Shown: positions 1 to 6,090 of the stretch, piece by piece | Position numbering within the stretch: the first letter of the stretch is position 1 | How the letters are laid out: each line of letters starts with the position of its first letter | From: CAZVXI01 sp964631295 | GTDB lineage: Bacteria > Planctomycetota > Phycisphaerae > Phycisphaerales > SM1A02 | Reading direction: 5' to 3' | DNA: 11,279 nucleotides | NCBI GenBank assembly: GCA_964631295.1 | Contig: CAZVXI010000101.1 | Coordinates: 1 to 11,279 of the forward strand | Translations under genes and position numbers: made by a program | The notes under the pieces: generated by a model | The model's database searches: none | What the model was told of the DNA's origin: nothing | The model's input: only the letters and a program-made list of their open reading frames with translations

Positions 1-283
1 CTGAACTCTCTCTCTTCTCTCCGCGTCGCGTGGAAACATGCGGCGTGGATTTCACAGGCGGCGACGCCTGCTGAACTCTCTCTCTTCTCTCCGCGTCGCG
101 TGGAAACATGCGGCGTGGATTTCACGGGCGGCGACGCCTGCTGAACTCTCTCTCTTCTCTCCGCGTTGCGTGGAAACATGCGGCGTGGATTTTGCAGGCG
201 CCACCGCCTGGAAGAGTTTCTTCTCTCTCTTCTCTCCGCGTCATGTCGAACACGTGACGTGGAGTTTTTTCTTGAATGTGGCC
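1..283. repeat. 70-bp tandem repeat, three good copies plus one degenerate copy
   Basis: Copies lie at 1-70, 71-140 and 141-210, and a diverged fourth starts about 211. Copies 1 and 2 differ at one base; copy 3 differs at about six. Each unit has a polypyrimidine tract (CTCTCTCTTCTCTCC), a central GCGTGGAAACATGCGGCGTGG part and a terminal inverted repeat with arms CAGGCG and CGCCTG around a 4-base loop. The loop is GCGA in copies 1 and 2 and CCAC in copy 3, while the arms are kept (copy 2 has a change allowing G-U pairing). The fourth copy keeps the pyrimidine tract and a rough version of the centre. The unit length is not a multiple of three and no frame stays coding-like, so it is not a repetitive protein. 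There are no spacers, so it is not CRISPR. The array starts exactly at the window edge and may extend further left. It lies just 3' of the sulfotransferase gene. Confidence 0.93.
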
Positions 284-317
284 TGTCTGTCGTCGCGCCT
301 TGAGAGGGTGATGAGAC

Positions 318-938
318 TTACGCCGACTCGAACGTATATCCGAATGTCTCGATGTCAGGCCGGGTCGCTTCCGCGACGAGTTGCCGTGTCTCATCCGTGT
401 AGTACGCCTGGTATGGTTTGCGTTCAGACACGTTCAGGTGCGGCAGTGTTGCTTCAATGCCAATGCGTTCACAGATCGATGCAAAGTCGGTGTTGAGATT
501 CTCGAAACGGCCGATGGAATCGACAAGCAACTCGCCATCGTCTGAATACACGAAGTCGCGCTGCGAGTCGACGCGAGATTCAGCCCACCAGCGGATGTAC
601 GCATCGAAGTCAGGCAACTTTCGGACGATGTCGTAGTCGACGTGTCCGGAGTCTCGGAGGATGTACTTGTACGTCGACACCTGCCAGTCCCACGGGTTGC
701 GCACAAACGCGAATGAGAAGTAAGAATCGAATACCTCCCGTCCCATCGCATCGACCATCTCCCGAGCGCGAGCGTGGCCATCGTAAGGCTGAGGATCGTA
801 TTCGCGACCAAACAGCCGCNNNNNNNNNNATCGCTGCGGGCCTGTTAGCGCGTACGGCAACAGTGCATCCACAACGCTTGTGCCGGCTGTCTTGTAGATG
901 TGTACGAAGATGAAGTTGTGCGAGCGTGAGAGCAGCAT
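318..938 (-). CDS. sulfotransferase family protein (Sulfotransfer_2 type), with internal assembly gap
   Basis: Predicted to transfer a sulfuryl group from PAPS to an acceptor, probably a carbohydrate; the acceptor cannot be read from the sequence. From the ATG at 938 the protein is 206 aa. The 5'-phosphosulfate-binding loop is IYKTAGTS (residues 14-21). The 3'-phosphate-binding motif is FAFVRNPWDWQVSTY (about 76-90, with R80 and S88). The C-terminal part (DGELLVDSIGRFENL, then LPHLNVSERKPYQAYY) also matches my memory of the family. There is no signal peptide or membrane segment, so it should be cytosolic. A GTG at 965 would add nine residues but has no ribosome-binding site; the ATG has a weak GAAGAA upstream. 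Ten Ns (820-829) replace residues 37-40 between the two PAPS motifs. The frame is open across them only if the gap length is right, so the true protein may be longer there. It is divergent from the porin gene. Confidence 0.88.
   Translation of the reverse strand: MLLSRSHNFIFVHIYKTAGTSVVDALLPYALTGPQRXXXXRLFGREYDPQPYDGHARAREMVDAMGREVFDSYFSFAFVRNPWDWQVSTYKYILRDSGHVDYDIVRKLPDFDAYIRWWAESRVDSQRDFVYSDDGELLVDSIGRFENLNTDFASICERIGIEATLPHLNVSERKPYQAYYTDETRQLVAEATRPDIETFGYTFESA
820..829. other. assembly gap (10 N)
   Basis: A run of ten Ns inside the sulfotransferase gene. Round-number N runs are usual scaffolding placeholders, so the true number of missing bases is unknown. Sequence on both sides reads as the same gene in the same frame. 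Confidence 0.99.
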
Positions 939-1077
939 GGTTTCTTCAACGCACTGACCAGTCACAGCAAAATCAAGGGGTTGGCGATCATCGAATTCGG
1001 CTGAGGCATCATAATCCGTCCGCCGGAACCATCAACAGGGCGAGCGCCTCGTGAAATTGATCTGGCGGCGCGTCGGC

Positions 1078-1106
1078 TTGCATTCTTGAATCATGAACCG
1101 CAATAT
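1078..1106 (+). promoter_or_regulatory. possible sigma-70-like promoter of the porin gene
   Basis: TTGCAT (1078-1083) and CAATAT (1101-1106) are separated by 17 bases and lie 32 bases before the porin start codon. Each box matches only three of six consensus bases, so this is a weak candidate. The 200-bp divergent region between sulfotransferase and porin holds no gene. Confidence 0.2.
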
Positions 1107-1138
1107 ACCGTTCAGGATTTCACAAGCAGGGAGATGCC

Positions 1139-2587
1139 ATGAAGTACTGCAGTAACCGGATGGGATGGGCCGCGATGTTTGCTGGCAGTTGGCTGTCCAT
1201 GAGCGCCGCCGCCCAGGATCGTGAGGTGCAGACCCACTCGGAAACGATCAATCGCCCGAAGCCGGGGTTTCTGCGGTTCAACGAAGACTGGTCCGTCCTG
1301 CGCGATGTGGACCGCACGAACACAGGCGATTTCTGGGACCGCATGAAGCACATTCCGCTCAACGAGCGCGGCGATGCCTATGTATCGATCGGCGGGCATA
1401 TGCGAGCCCGGCTTGAGGCATGGGATGGCTTTGACTTTGGCGCACCGACACCCGATGACGATGCCTTCGTCCTCTGGCGGCTCGCATTGCACGCAGATGT
1501 CCACTTCAATGACAACATCCGCGCCTTCGTCGAAGGCAAGAGCGCGCTGGCAACCACCCGCGAACTTCCCGGTGGTCGACGCACGCTTGATGTCGACACA
1601 CTTGCTCTCGAGCAGGCATTCGTCGATGTGAAACTCGACCTTGCCGATGATGTCTCGCTCACCGTCCGTCCGGGCCGGCAGGTGTTTTCCTTCGGCAAGC
1701 AGCGACTCGTGAGCCCACTGCCCTGGGCCAACACGCTGCGCCGGTGGGACGGCATCAGCGCAGTTCTTGACGCGTGGGACTGGCAGTTCACGCCATTCTG
1801 GTCGCAGTTCGTGCCTGTGCGCAAGCACGACTTCAACCAAGCCGATGCTCAGACCGAGTTTTACGGCATCTACGCGACAGGTGCTGTCCACGGCACCAAC
1901 GCGAACGCTGATGTCTACTTCCTCGGCCTTGACCGCGACGGACCGGTGACCTTCAACGGCACGATCGGCTCCGAGCAACGCTACACGATTGGCGGCCGCG
2001 TGTTTGGAAACACAGGCGACTCCGGTTTCGATTATGACGTCGAAGCCGCTTATCAGTTTGGCGAAGTTGGAGCAGGCGACATCTCCGCATACATGTTCGC
2101 CACGCAACTCGGCTACACGGCTGCGAATTTCTGGTCAGCCCCGCGATTCTTCATCGGATTCGATTACGCAACCGGCGACGATGCTTCCGGTGGCGATGTT
2201 GAGACATTCAATCCTTTGTTCCCGCTCGCTCACGCCTATTACGGGTTTGGAGATTTCGTCGGTCGGCAGAATGCCATTGACTTCAACTTCGGTGCTACGC
2301 TCAAGCCGCTTGACAAGCTCACGCTTGGAGCGAGCGTGCATGCGCTGTTCCTCGAGAATGATAACGATGCGCTGTACAACGCCGGCGGTGCCGTGGTTCG
2401 ACCCGCAACCCCGGGAGCAAGCAAAGATATCGGCATAGAACTCGATTTCACAGCCAGCTATGCGTTCGACCGCCACCTCACGGCGCTCGCTGGCTACAGC
2501 CACATCTTTGCAGGCGATTTCCTCAGCGACACGGGTTCGTCAAGCGACCTCGACTTCCTGTACCTGCAGGTTCAGTTCACTTTCTGA
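1139..2587 (+). CDS. alginate-export-type outer-membrane porin
   Basis: An outer-membrane beta-barrel, 482 aa, of the AlgE/alginate_exp family. Members carry anionic polysaccharide or act as porins in many marine bacteria; the substrate here is not certain. Residues 1-25 form a signal peptide with cleavage likely after SAAA (before Q26). The segment with RPKPGFLRFNEDWSVLRD (about 39-56) and the following GDAYVSIGGHMRARLEAWDG match the start of the family's barrel. The rest alternates aromatic and polar residues in short strands with Asp/Gly-rich loops, and the chain ends in QVQFTF with the terminal Phe usual for BAM-inserted barrels. An AGGGAG Shine-Dalgarno ends five bases before ATG 1139. 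A long antisense open frame (1112-2107) is a shadow. It is divergent from the sulfotransferase. The call rests on recognised family pattern; an alternative is another OprD/OprB-like porin. Confidence 0.88.
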   Translation: MKYCSNRMGWAAMFAGSWLSMSAAAQDREVQTHSETINRPKPGFLRFNEDWSVLRDVDRTNTGDFWDRMKHIPLNERGDAYVSIGGHMRARLEAWDGFDFGAPTPDDDAFVLWRLALHADVHFNDNIRAFVEGKSALATTRELPGGRRTLDVDTLALEQAFVDVKLDLADDVSLTVRPGRQVFSFGKQRLVSPLPWANTLRRWDGISAVLDAWDWQFTPFWSQFVPVRKHDFNQADAQTEFYGIYATGAVHGTNANADVYFLGLDRDGPVTFNGTIGSEQRYTIGGRVFGNTGDSGFDYDVEAAYQFGEVGAGDISAYMFATQLGYTAANFWSAPRFFIGFDYATGDDASGGDVETFNPLFPLAHAYYGFGDFVGRQNAIDFNFGATLKPLDKLTLGASVHALFLENDNDALYNAGGAVVRPATPGASKDIGIELDFTASYAFDRHLTALAGYSHIFAGDFLSDTGSSSDLDFLYLQVQFTF

Positions 2588-2717
2588 GTGACTCGAAACT
2601 GTCAGAAAAGAGTGTCGGGAGTCGATTTGACGGAATGGAGCTGAATCTGTCGTAGGTGTGCATGCGCATCATCAGTGGCCGGGGATCGGGCCGGTGTATC
2701 GCGATCGGTAGAAGTCG

Positions 2718-2858
2718 TTTCCGATCGAGCAGATCTTCAGCAAGATCAAACAGCTCCTGCGCAGCCTGACGTGTCGCATGGTGTCGAGGGTCTGGCAATC
2801 CATGCAATCAGTGCTCGACAACGTGAACACCTCAGACGCACTCTACTGCTTGCGCTAA
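2718..2858 (+). pseudogene. IS630-type transposase C-terminal remnant
   Basis: The frame from 2718 to the TAA at 2856-2858 reads FPIEQIFSKIKQLLRSL and continues with VWQSMQSVLDNV, 46 residues in all. This matches the end of IS630/Tc1-mariner-type DDE transposases, where the NPIE motif carries the last catalytic Glu (here E4 of the fragment) followed by a helix of the form FSKIKxLLR. A TAG lies in frame at 2709, the rest of the transposase (two Asp residues and the helix-turn-helix) is absent, and no terminal inverted repeats were seen. It is therefore a decayed fragment just downstream of the porin gene. Positions 2588-2717 before it and 2859-2946 after it hold no recognisable gene; they may contain more of the decayed element. 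Confidence 0.72.
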
Positions 2859-2946
2859 ACCCGTTGCACGGCTACGGATCAAACGGAACCGCCAAGGACT
2901 CCTCGGCAGACACGATGGCCGGGCGCAAGTTCGACTCCAATCTTTC

Positions 2947-3093
2947 TTAGCGTTGTGCCGCCCGCTTCGATGCCGCAGCGCACTTCTTTGAGCAGTACTT
3001 CACCTGCTCCCAGTCGCGCTCCCACTTCTTTCTCCAAGCGAAGTCTCGCTTGCAGTGAGCACAAGTCTTCTTGGGTAAGTGATGATTTGGCAC
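2947..3093 (-). CDS. DUF2256 family small zinc-ribbon-like protein
   Basis: A 48-residue protein read on the minus strand from GTG 3093 to TAA 2947-2949. It contains LPKKTCAHCKRDFAWRKKW (residues 6-24) and WEQVKYCSKKC (28-38). The CxxC (C11, C14) and CxxxC (C34, C38) pairs and the FAWRKKWxRxWxxVKYCSxxC pattern are those of DUF2256 as I recall it, a short family thought to bind metal but of unknown function. A GGAGG Shine-Dalgarno eight bases upstream supports the GTG start; no ATG lies between it and the preceding in-frame stop. Members are, from memory, often close to photolyase/cryptochrome genes. It lies 286 bases downstream of the membrane-protein gene on the same strand and could be read from the same transcript. 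Longer open frames on both strands (2955-3899 plus, 3000-3620 minus) overlap it but look like shadows. Confidence 0.87.
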   Translation of the reverse strand: MPNHHLPKKTCAHCKRDFAWRKKWERDWEQVKYCSKKCAAASKRAAQR

Positions 3094-3101
3094 GACGGCG
3101 T

Positions 3102-3106
3102 CCTCC
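3102..3106 (-). promoter_or_regulatory. ribosome-binding site of the DUF2256 gene
   Basis: GGAGG on the minus strand, eight bases before the GTG at 3093. It decides the start because the frame contains no ATG. Confidence 0.7.
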
Positions 3107-3379
3107 GGTGATGAGTATGAACTGCGGCGTTCCTCAGATGCTGTGCATCCGAGTCCCGCGTACTTCTGCCTTCACTGCTCAACGACCGTTTCAACGACCG
3201 AAAGCGGCACAGCTTATGTTTGTCTTCGGCGGTCACCTCGATCTGGATGCCACGATAGAGCATGATCGCAGTTTCCGATCCCCGCCCACCTGCTCTGCAG
3301 GAACTTCGCGATTGACCTTCATGACCGTCGCCGGGCGTGAATCGTGCGAACGGTTCAACATGATGAAGCGTGCCGAGAT

Positions 3380-4609
3380 TCAGTCTGATGGAAGAAACAC
3401 CCAGAGTGCTGGCCTGCCGCAGTTGCAATGTACCGCTCTCCCCAGCAGTCCCAGCCCCGAGGCGCTGAGGAATACCGCGGTCCGCGCCGCATCGAGAAAA
3501 CCGCGACGGCGCTTCTCCAATGGGCCCTCGATCCGATTCCGCACGGCGGGAACGGGGTGGAAAATAGTCTCCACTCCTGCGGGACGCTCTGACTCGCGAT
3601 CTTGGAAGGCATCCAGACAATGGATGGCATCGTTGAGTGTGGCCGCATCAACGCCGGATGACCGCAGTGCGGCATCCACTTCAATGACACCTGCTCGCGA
3701 TGGGGTTGGAAGTGTCAGCAGGCCGAGAAACGACCAGAGGGTGAACCAGAGACTGAACGTAATGACGCCCTCACCAGTTCCCAGCTCTTCCGTCCCTGTC
3801 AGGAAGGCCGCCAGTGCGATGCCGATCCATGTGAAGACCAGCGCCAGCCCACGTCCACGCAACCACGCTCCGGTTGTTATCGCGAGGTCTCTTCTCTGAG
3901 TCACAACTTGGAGATTGTCCGCGCTGAGTTCATCGATCCAGCGGGCGGGAAGCAGAACCTCACGCGGCTGAATCACCCCTGTGTATCCTCCGGTGAAACC
4001 CTCGTCGGTGCTATAAATGACCCGTCGTGTTGGTCTCTTGTGATCACCGCGACCGGTGTTGACGATTTCACGCCGTTCGGTCAGCGGCGCTATCAAGCCC
4101 GCCAGGGACTTGCGAAACATCAGCAGTACGACGGAGATTAATATGCCGGTCGTTATCATGCCGGTGAAACCAAAGTATTTCCCAGCGAATAATAGCGCGA
4201 CCCCCAAAGCCAGCAACAGGGCGGCGTGCGAAGTTGCTCCGCGGAGCAGATTCCAGCTAAACTGCTTCGCAGACGGGTGTGCCCGGCCGAAACGCTTGGG
4301 CAGAAGGTATCCACCCAAAAGGTCAAAGGGGCATTGGACCATCACATACACAAGAATGAACGCGAGCAGCATCAGTACCTGACCAAAGGGCGCGTCGTGT
4401 ATTACGCCCGCGAGCCAACGCGGGACTCCGAAAATCAGGGAAGCAGTGGCAAAGACGACGATGCTCCCGACCGCGCTGATACCGAGCCAGAGCCGAGCCC
4501 GCCCGTAGCCCGGCGGATTCCTCGCCCCTGACTTCGACGTTCCTCGTGACGTCGGTGCGCTTCTGCCCGTCAACGATACGACAGATTTGATTTCGTCAAT
4601 CGGCGTCAC
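3380..4609 (-). CDS. multi-pass membrane protein, M48-peptidase-like but lacking HExxH
   Basis: A 409-aa inner-membrane protein. Hydrophobic segments lie at about 40-63, 76-103, 129-142, 148-165, 254-272 and 281-301. The middle soluble part has the M48/Ste24-like order: FTGG (205-208), EVLLPARWIDELSADNL (217-233), then the place where HExxH would stand, then IEVDAA (309-314) where the third zinc ligand sits in M48, and HPVPAVRNRI (351-360), like the HPP..RI motif of M48. At the HExxH site the sequence is QRRDL (238-242), so zinc-dependent proteolysis is not expected. The C-terminal tail (about 371-409) has a hydrophobic stretch and a CNCGRP motif. The start is a GTG with GAGGAG six bases upstream. 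I infer a pseudo-peptidase family of unknown role; a simple uncharacterised membrane protein is the fallback. It is followed by the DUF2256 gene and preceded by the 70-aa gene, all on the same strand. Confidence 0.85.
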   Translation of the reverse strand: MTPIDEIKSVVSLTGRSAPTSRGTSKSGARNPPGYGRARLWLGISAVGSIVVFATASLIFGVPRWLAGVIHDAPFGQVLMLLAFILVYVMVQCPFDLLGGYLLPKRFGRAHPSAKQFSWNLLRGATSHAALLLALGVALLFAGKYFGFTGMITTGILISVVLLMFRKSLAGLIAPLTERREIVNTGRGDHKRPTRRVIYSTDEGFTGGYTGVIQPREVLLPARWIDELSADNLQVVTQRRDLAITTGAWLRGRGLALVFTWIGIALAAFLTGTEELGTGEGVITFSLWFTLWSFLGLLTLPTPSRAGVIEVDAALRSSGVDAATLNDAIHCLDAFQDRESERPAGVETIFHPVPAVRNRIEGPLEKRRRGFLDAARTAVFLSASGLGLLGRAVHCNCGRPALWVFLPSD

Positions 4610-4615
4610 TGAGTT

Positions 4616-4621
4616 CTCCTC
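4616..4621 (-). promoter_or_regulatory. ribosome-binding site deciding a GTG start
   Basis: GAGGAG on the minus strand, six bases before the GTG at 4609 of the M48-like membrane protein. This supports the GTG as the true start. Confidence 0.75.
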
Positions 4622-4878
4622 GAATGATGCCAGCCCGGGAGGATCTATCGGAGGCGATGCGTGTGTGAATCGTCACTGCTGGGCGTTATCAAACCGCACT
4701 TGCAGCACCACTTCAATCAGTGTTGAAACACCCGCGATACCAGCTGGGAGGCGTGATGTTATTAAGTGAAACTTGTGAGCGACTCAAAGCAATGCGACCC
4801 CAGGGATGAAAATATACACATCGAGGTTCAACAGCCAGAGCCGGCCGTCAACCATTTCGGTGGTACGCCTGACCAAAG

Positions 4879-5091
4879 TCAGGTTGGACCAGAGTTCATT
4901 TCCTTCGTCCGAATCTTCACCGTGCCACTCAGCACCCAGTCGGCGTGTTCTGCATTGGGCCCAGTGCCGCTTGGAACTTTAATCCGCAGGTCTGTGAAAT
5001 CGTACGTTATCTCAGCGTTGCAACCGGTGAGGCGGTCGTAAAGCCCAATCGCCAGGTCCGGCCACGTGGTAGTCTTCGCGGAATCATTCAT
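4879..5091 (-). CDS. small conserved-looking protein of unknown function, 70 aa
   Basis: A 70-residue soluble protein with TTTWPDLAIGLYDRLTGCNA (residues 7-26) followed by EITYDFTDLRIKVPSGTG and WVLSGTVKIRTKE. The pattern is one helix followed by beta-strands, and the VPSGTG turn and amphipathic strands look like a conserved domain. I cannot name the family with confidence. There is no signal peptide or membrane segment. The ATG at 5091 is chosen because AGGAGG lies nine bases upstream; an in-frame TTG at 5118 lacks such a site. It is 269 bases upstream of the M48-like gene on the same strand, and 347 bases separate it from the fasciclin gene, so these may be separate transcripts. Positions 4610-4878 hold no other gene that I can support. 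Confidence 0.8.
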   Translation of the reverse strand: MNDSAKTTTWPDLAIGLYDRLTGCNAEITYDFTDLRIKVPSGTGPNAEHADWVLSGTVKIRTKEMNSGPT

Positions 5092-5100
5092 TCTTCGAAT

Positions 5101-5106
5101 CCTCCT
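5101..5106 (-). promoter_or_regulatory. ribosome-binding site of the 70-aa gene
   Basis: A perfect AGGAGG on the minus strand, nine bases before ATG 5091. It favours this start over the TTG at 5118. Confidence 0.75.
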
Positions 5107-5306
5107 GTTTGAATCCAAAACGCGATGGAAGCGTTATCGTACGGATCGATACTTTTGTCTCCGCTTTATTGCAATGTGTAAACTCAATGGAACGCAAGCG
5201 ACCTGCCCGTATTCACTCTCCGCGATGCGAGTAAGCAGTCTGGTCACCAAGATGACCACGAGGCCATCGATCGGAACAAGGCCGCCTGCGATAATCTTCT
5301 GAAAAT

Positions 5307-5349
5307 GCTGCTCTGCCAACCCTCGCGTCGCGAACGTAGACAGAGCAGC
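5307..5349. repeat. nested inverted repeat (double hairpin)
   Basis: The outer arms GCTGCTCTG (5307-5315) and CAGAGCAGC (5341-5349) are perfect over nine bases. Between them TCGCG (5323-5327) and CGCGA (5329-5333) form a second hairpin with a one-base centre, which would shift to a larger loop in RNA. It lies in the 347-bp region between the 70-aa gene and the fasciclin gene, where no protein gene is supported. There is no U-tract, so it is not a standard terminator. Confidence 0.7.
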
Positions 5350-5357
5350 CAGGGGCG

Positions 5358-5384
5358 AGGTGTTTTTCGTTGGTAAAACTACCT
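5358..5384. terminator. imperfect inverted repeat, possible end of the fasciclin transcript
   Basis: Arms AGGTGTTTTT (5358-5367) and AAAACTACCT (5375-5384) pair over ten positions with one mismatch and one G-T pair around a seven-base loop. It starts about 55 bases after the fasciclin stop on the minus strand. The T-rich part lies inside the stem and not after it, so the terminator role is weakly supported. Confidence 0.25.
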
Positions 5385-5438
5385 GCTAATCTGAGAAAGC
5401 TTGGCCTTTGATCGCCACCGTTCGCCACATAGACGCAC

Positions 5439-5849
5439 TCAGGCAGGCATGATAACCGAATCGATCACATGGATCACGCCGTTGTCGCACTCGATGTCAG
5501 TTGCGATCACGTTCGCATCGTCGAGCTTGACCTTCCCATCCACGACTGCGACCTTGGCCGACTGACCGTTGACCGTATTGGTCGAGGTAAGATGTACGAC
5601 GTCGGACGCCATCACCTTGCCAGCAACAACGTGATAGGTCAGGATTTCGGCGAGCTTCGACTTATTCTCTGGCTTGACCAGCGATTCGACCGTACCGGCA
5701 GGCAACTTTGCGAAGGCAGTGTCGTTGGGCGCGAAGACCGTGAAGGGGCCTTCGCCCTTGAGGGTTTCAATCAGACCGGCGGCGTCAACAGCCGCGGCAA
5801 GGGTGTTGAATGTTCCGGCTTCGACAGCGGTATCGATAATGTCAGACAT
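5439..5849 (-). CDS. fasciclin (FAS1) domain protein
   Basis: A single FAS1 domain fills the 136 residues. It starts MSDIIDTAVEAGTFNTL. The H1-type motif FTVFAPNDTAFAKLP is at 36-50, the YHV motif of FAS1 (TYHVVAGKV) is at about 71-79, and the H2-type end GVIHVIDSVIMP is at 124-135. Many FAS1 proteins are exported adhesion proteins, but this one has no signal peptide, so it is probably cytosolic. Such short leaderless fasciclin proteins are common in bacteria and, from memory, one belongs to the singlet-oxygen RpoE regulon of Rhodobacter. The start is ATG 5849 with AAGGAG six bases upstream; the frame runs open 13 codons further without a better site. It is divergent from the FAD-protein gene at 6345 across a long intergenic region. 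Confidence 0.93.
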   Translation of the reverse strand: MSDIIDTAVEAGTFNTLAAAVDAAGLIETLKGEGPFTVFAPNDTAFAKLPAGTVESLVKPENKSKLAEILTYHVVAGKVMASDVVHLTSTNTVNGQSAKVAVVDGKVKLDDANVIATDIECDNGVIHVIDSVIMPA

Positions 5850-5960
5850 GGGACTCTCCTTAAGCGGGTATTTCCAGATAGAAGACAAGCAAACGAACTT
5901 TTCTCCTTTATCTGATCAGAATATTCCCGCCTACAGGAAAGGTTTCGCCGAATGCAACGG

Positions 5961-5994
5961 TCTGGATTCAGCCACATCCAGAGCCGTTGGCTCT
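5961..5994. repeat. two overlapping, mutually exclusive hairpins
   Basis: TCTGGAT (5961-5967) pairs with ATCCAGA (5976-5982) around eight bases. AGAGCC (5980-5985) pairs with GGCTCT (5989-5994) around GTT. Both are perfect and share bases 5980-5982, so only one can form fully at a time. They lie in the divergent fasciclin/FAD-protein intergenic region. Confidence 0.6.
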
Positions 5995-6067
5995 CTGCTT
6001 CACAATTCACTCTACTTCGCCAACCTGGTTCGTGCGCTGTCGAGGAGAACGACCGCCGAAACTTCTT

Positions 6068-6090
6068 CGCCGAACTCGAGTAGTTCGGCG
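6068..6090. repeat. 9-bp perfect inverted repeat with 5-base loop
   Basis: CGCCGAACT (6068-6076) and AGTTCGGCG (6082-6090) are exact complements around CGAGT. No T-run follows on either strand, so it is more like an operator or a transcript hairpin than a rho-independent terminator. It sits 255 bases before the FAD-protein start and about 220 bases from the fasciclin start. Confidence 0.65.

Noticed and set aside
1..210. CRISPR array
   Set aside because: Units are directly adjacent without variable spacers and are too long for a CRISPR repeat; no cas gene is present.
38..496. Open frame of 152 codons through the tandem repeats
   Set aside because: The repeat unit is 70 bp, so the frame changes in each copy, and the 3' part is antisense to the sulfotransferase.
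1112..2107. 331-codon minus-strand open frame
   Set aside because: Antisense to the well-supported porin gene, with no ribosome-binding site or family match.
3000..3620. 206-codon minus-strand open frame
   Set aside because: Overlaps the M48-like gene and DUF2256 out of frame. A short segment near 3200-3265 looks mildly protein-like, but there is not enough to call a gene.
2955..3899. 314-codon plus-strand open frame
   Set aside because: Antisense to both the DUF2256 gene and the membrane protein; Ser/Arg/Pro-rich composition typical of a shadow.
5134..5319. Minus-strand frame of 61 codons with TTG start between the 70-aa and fasciclin genes
   Set aside because: Starts inside the nested inverted repeat, no good ribosome-binding site spacing and no recognisable family.
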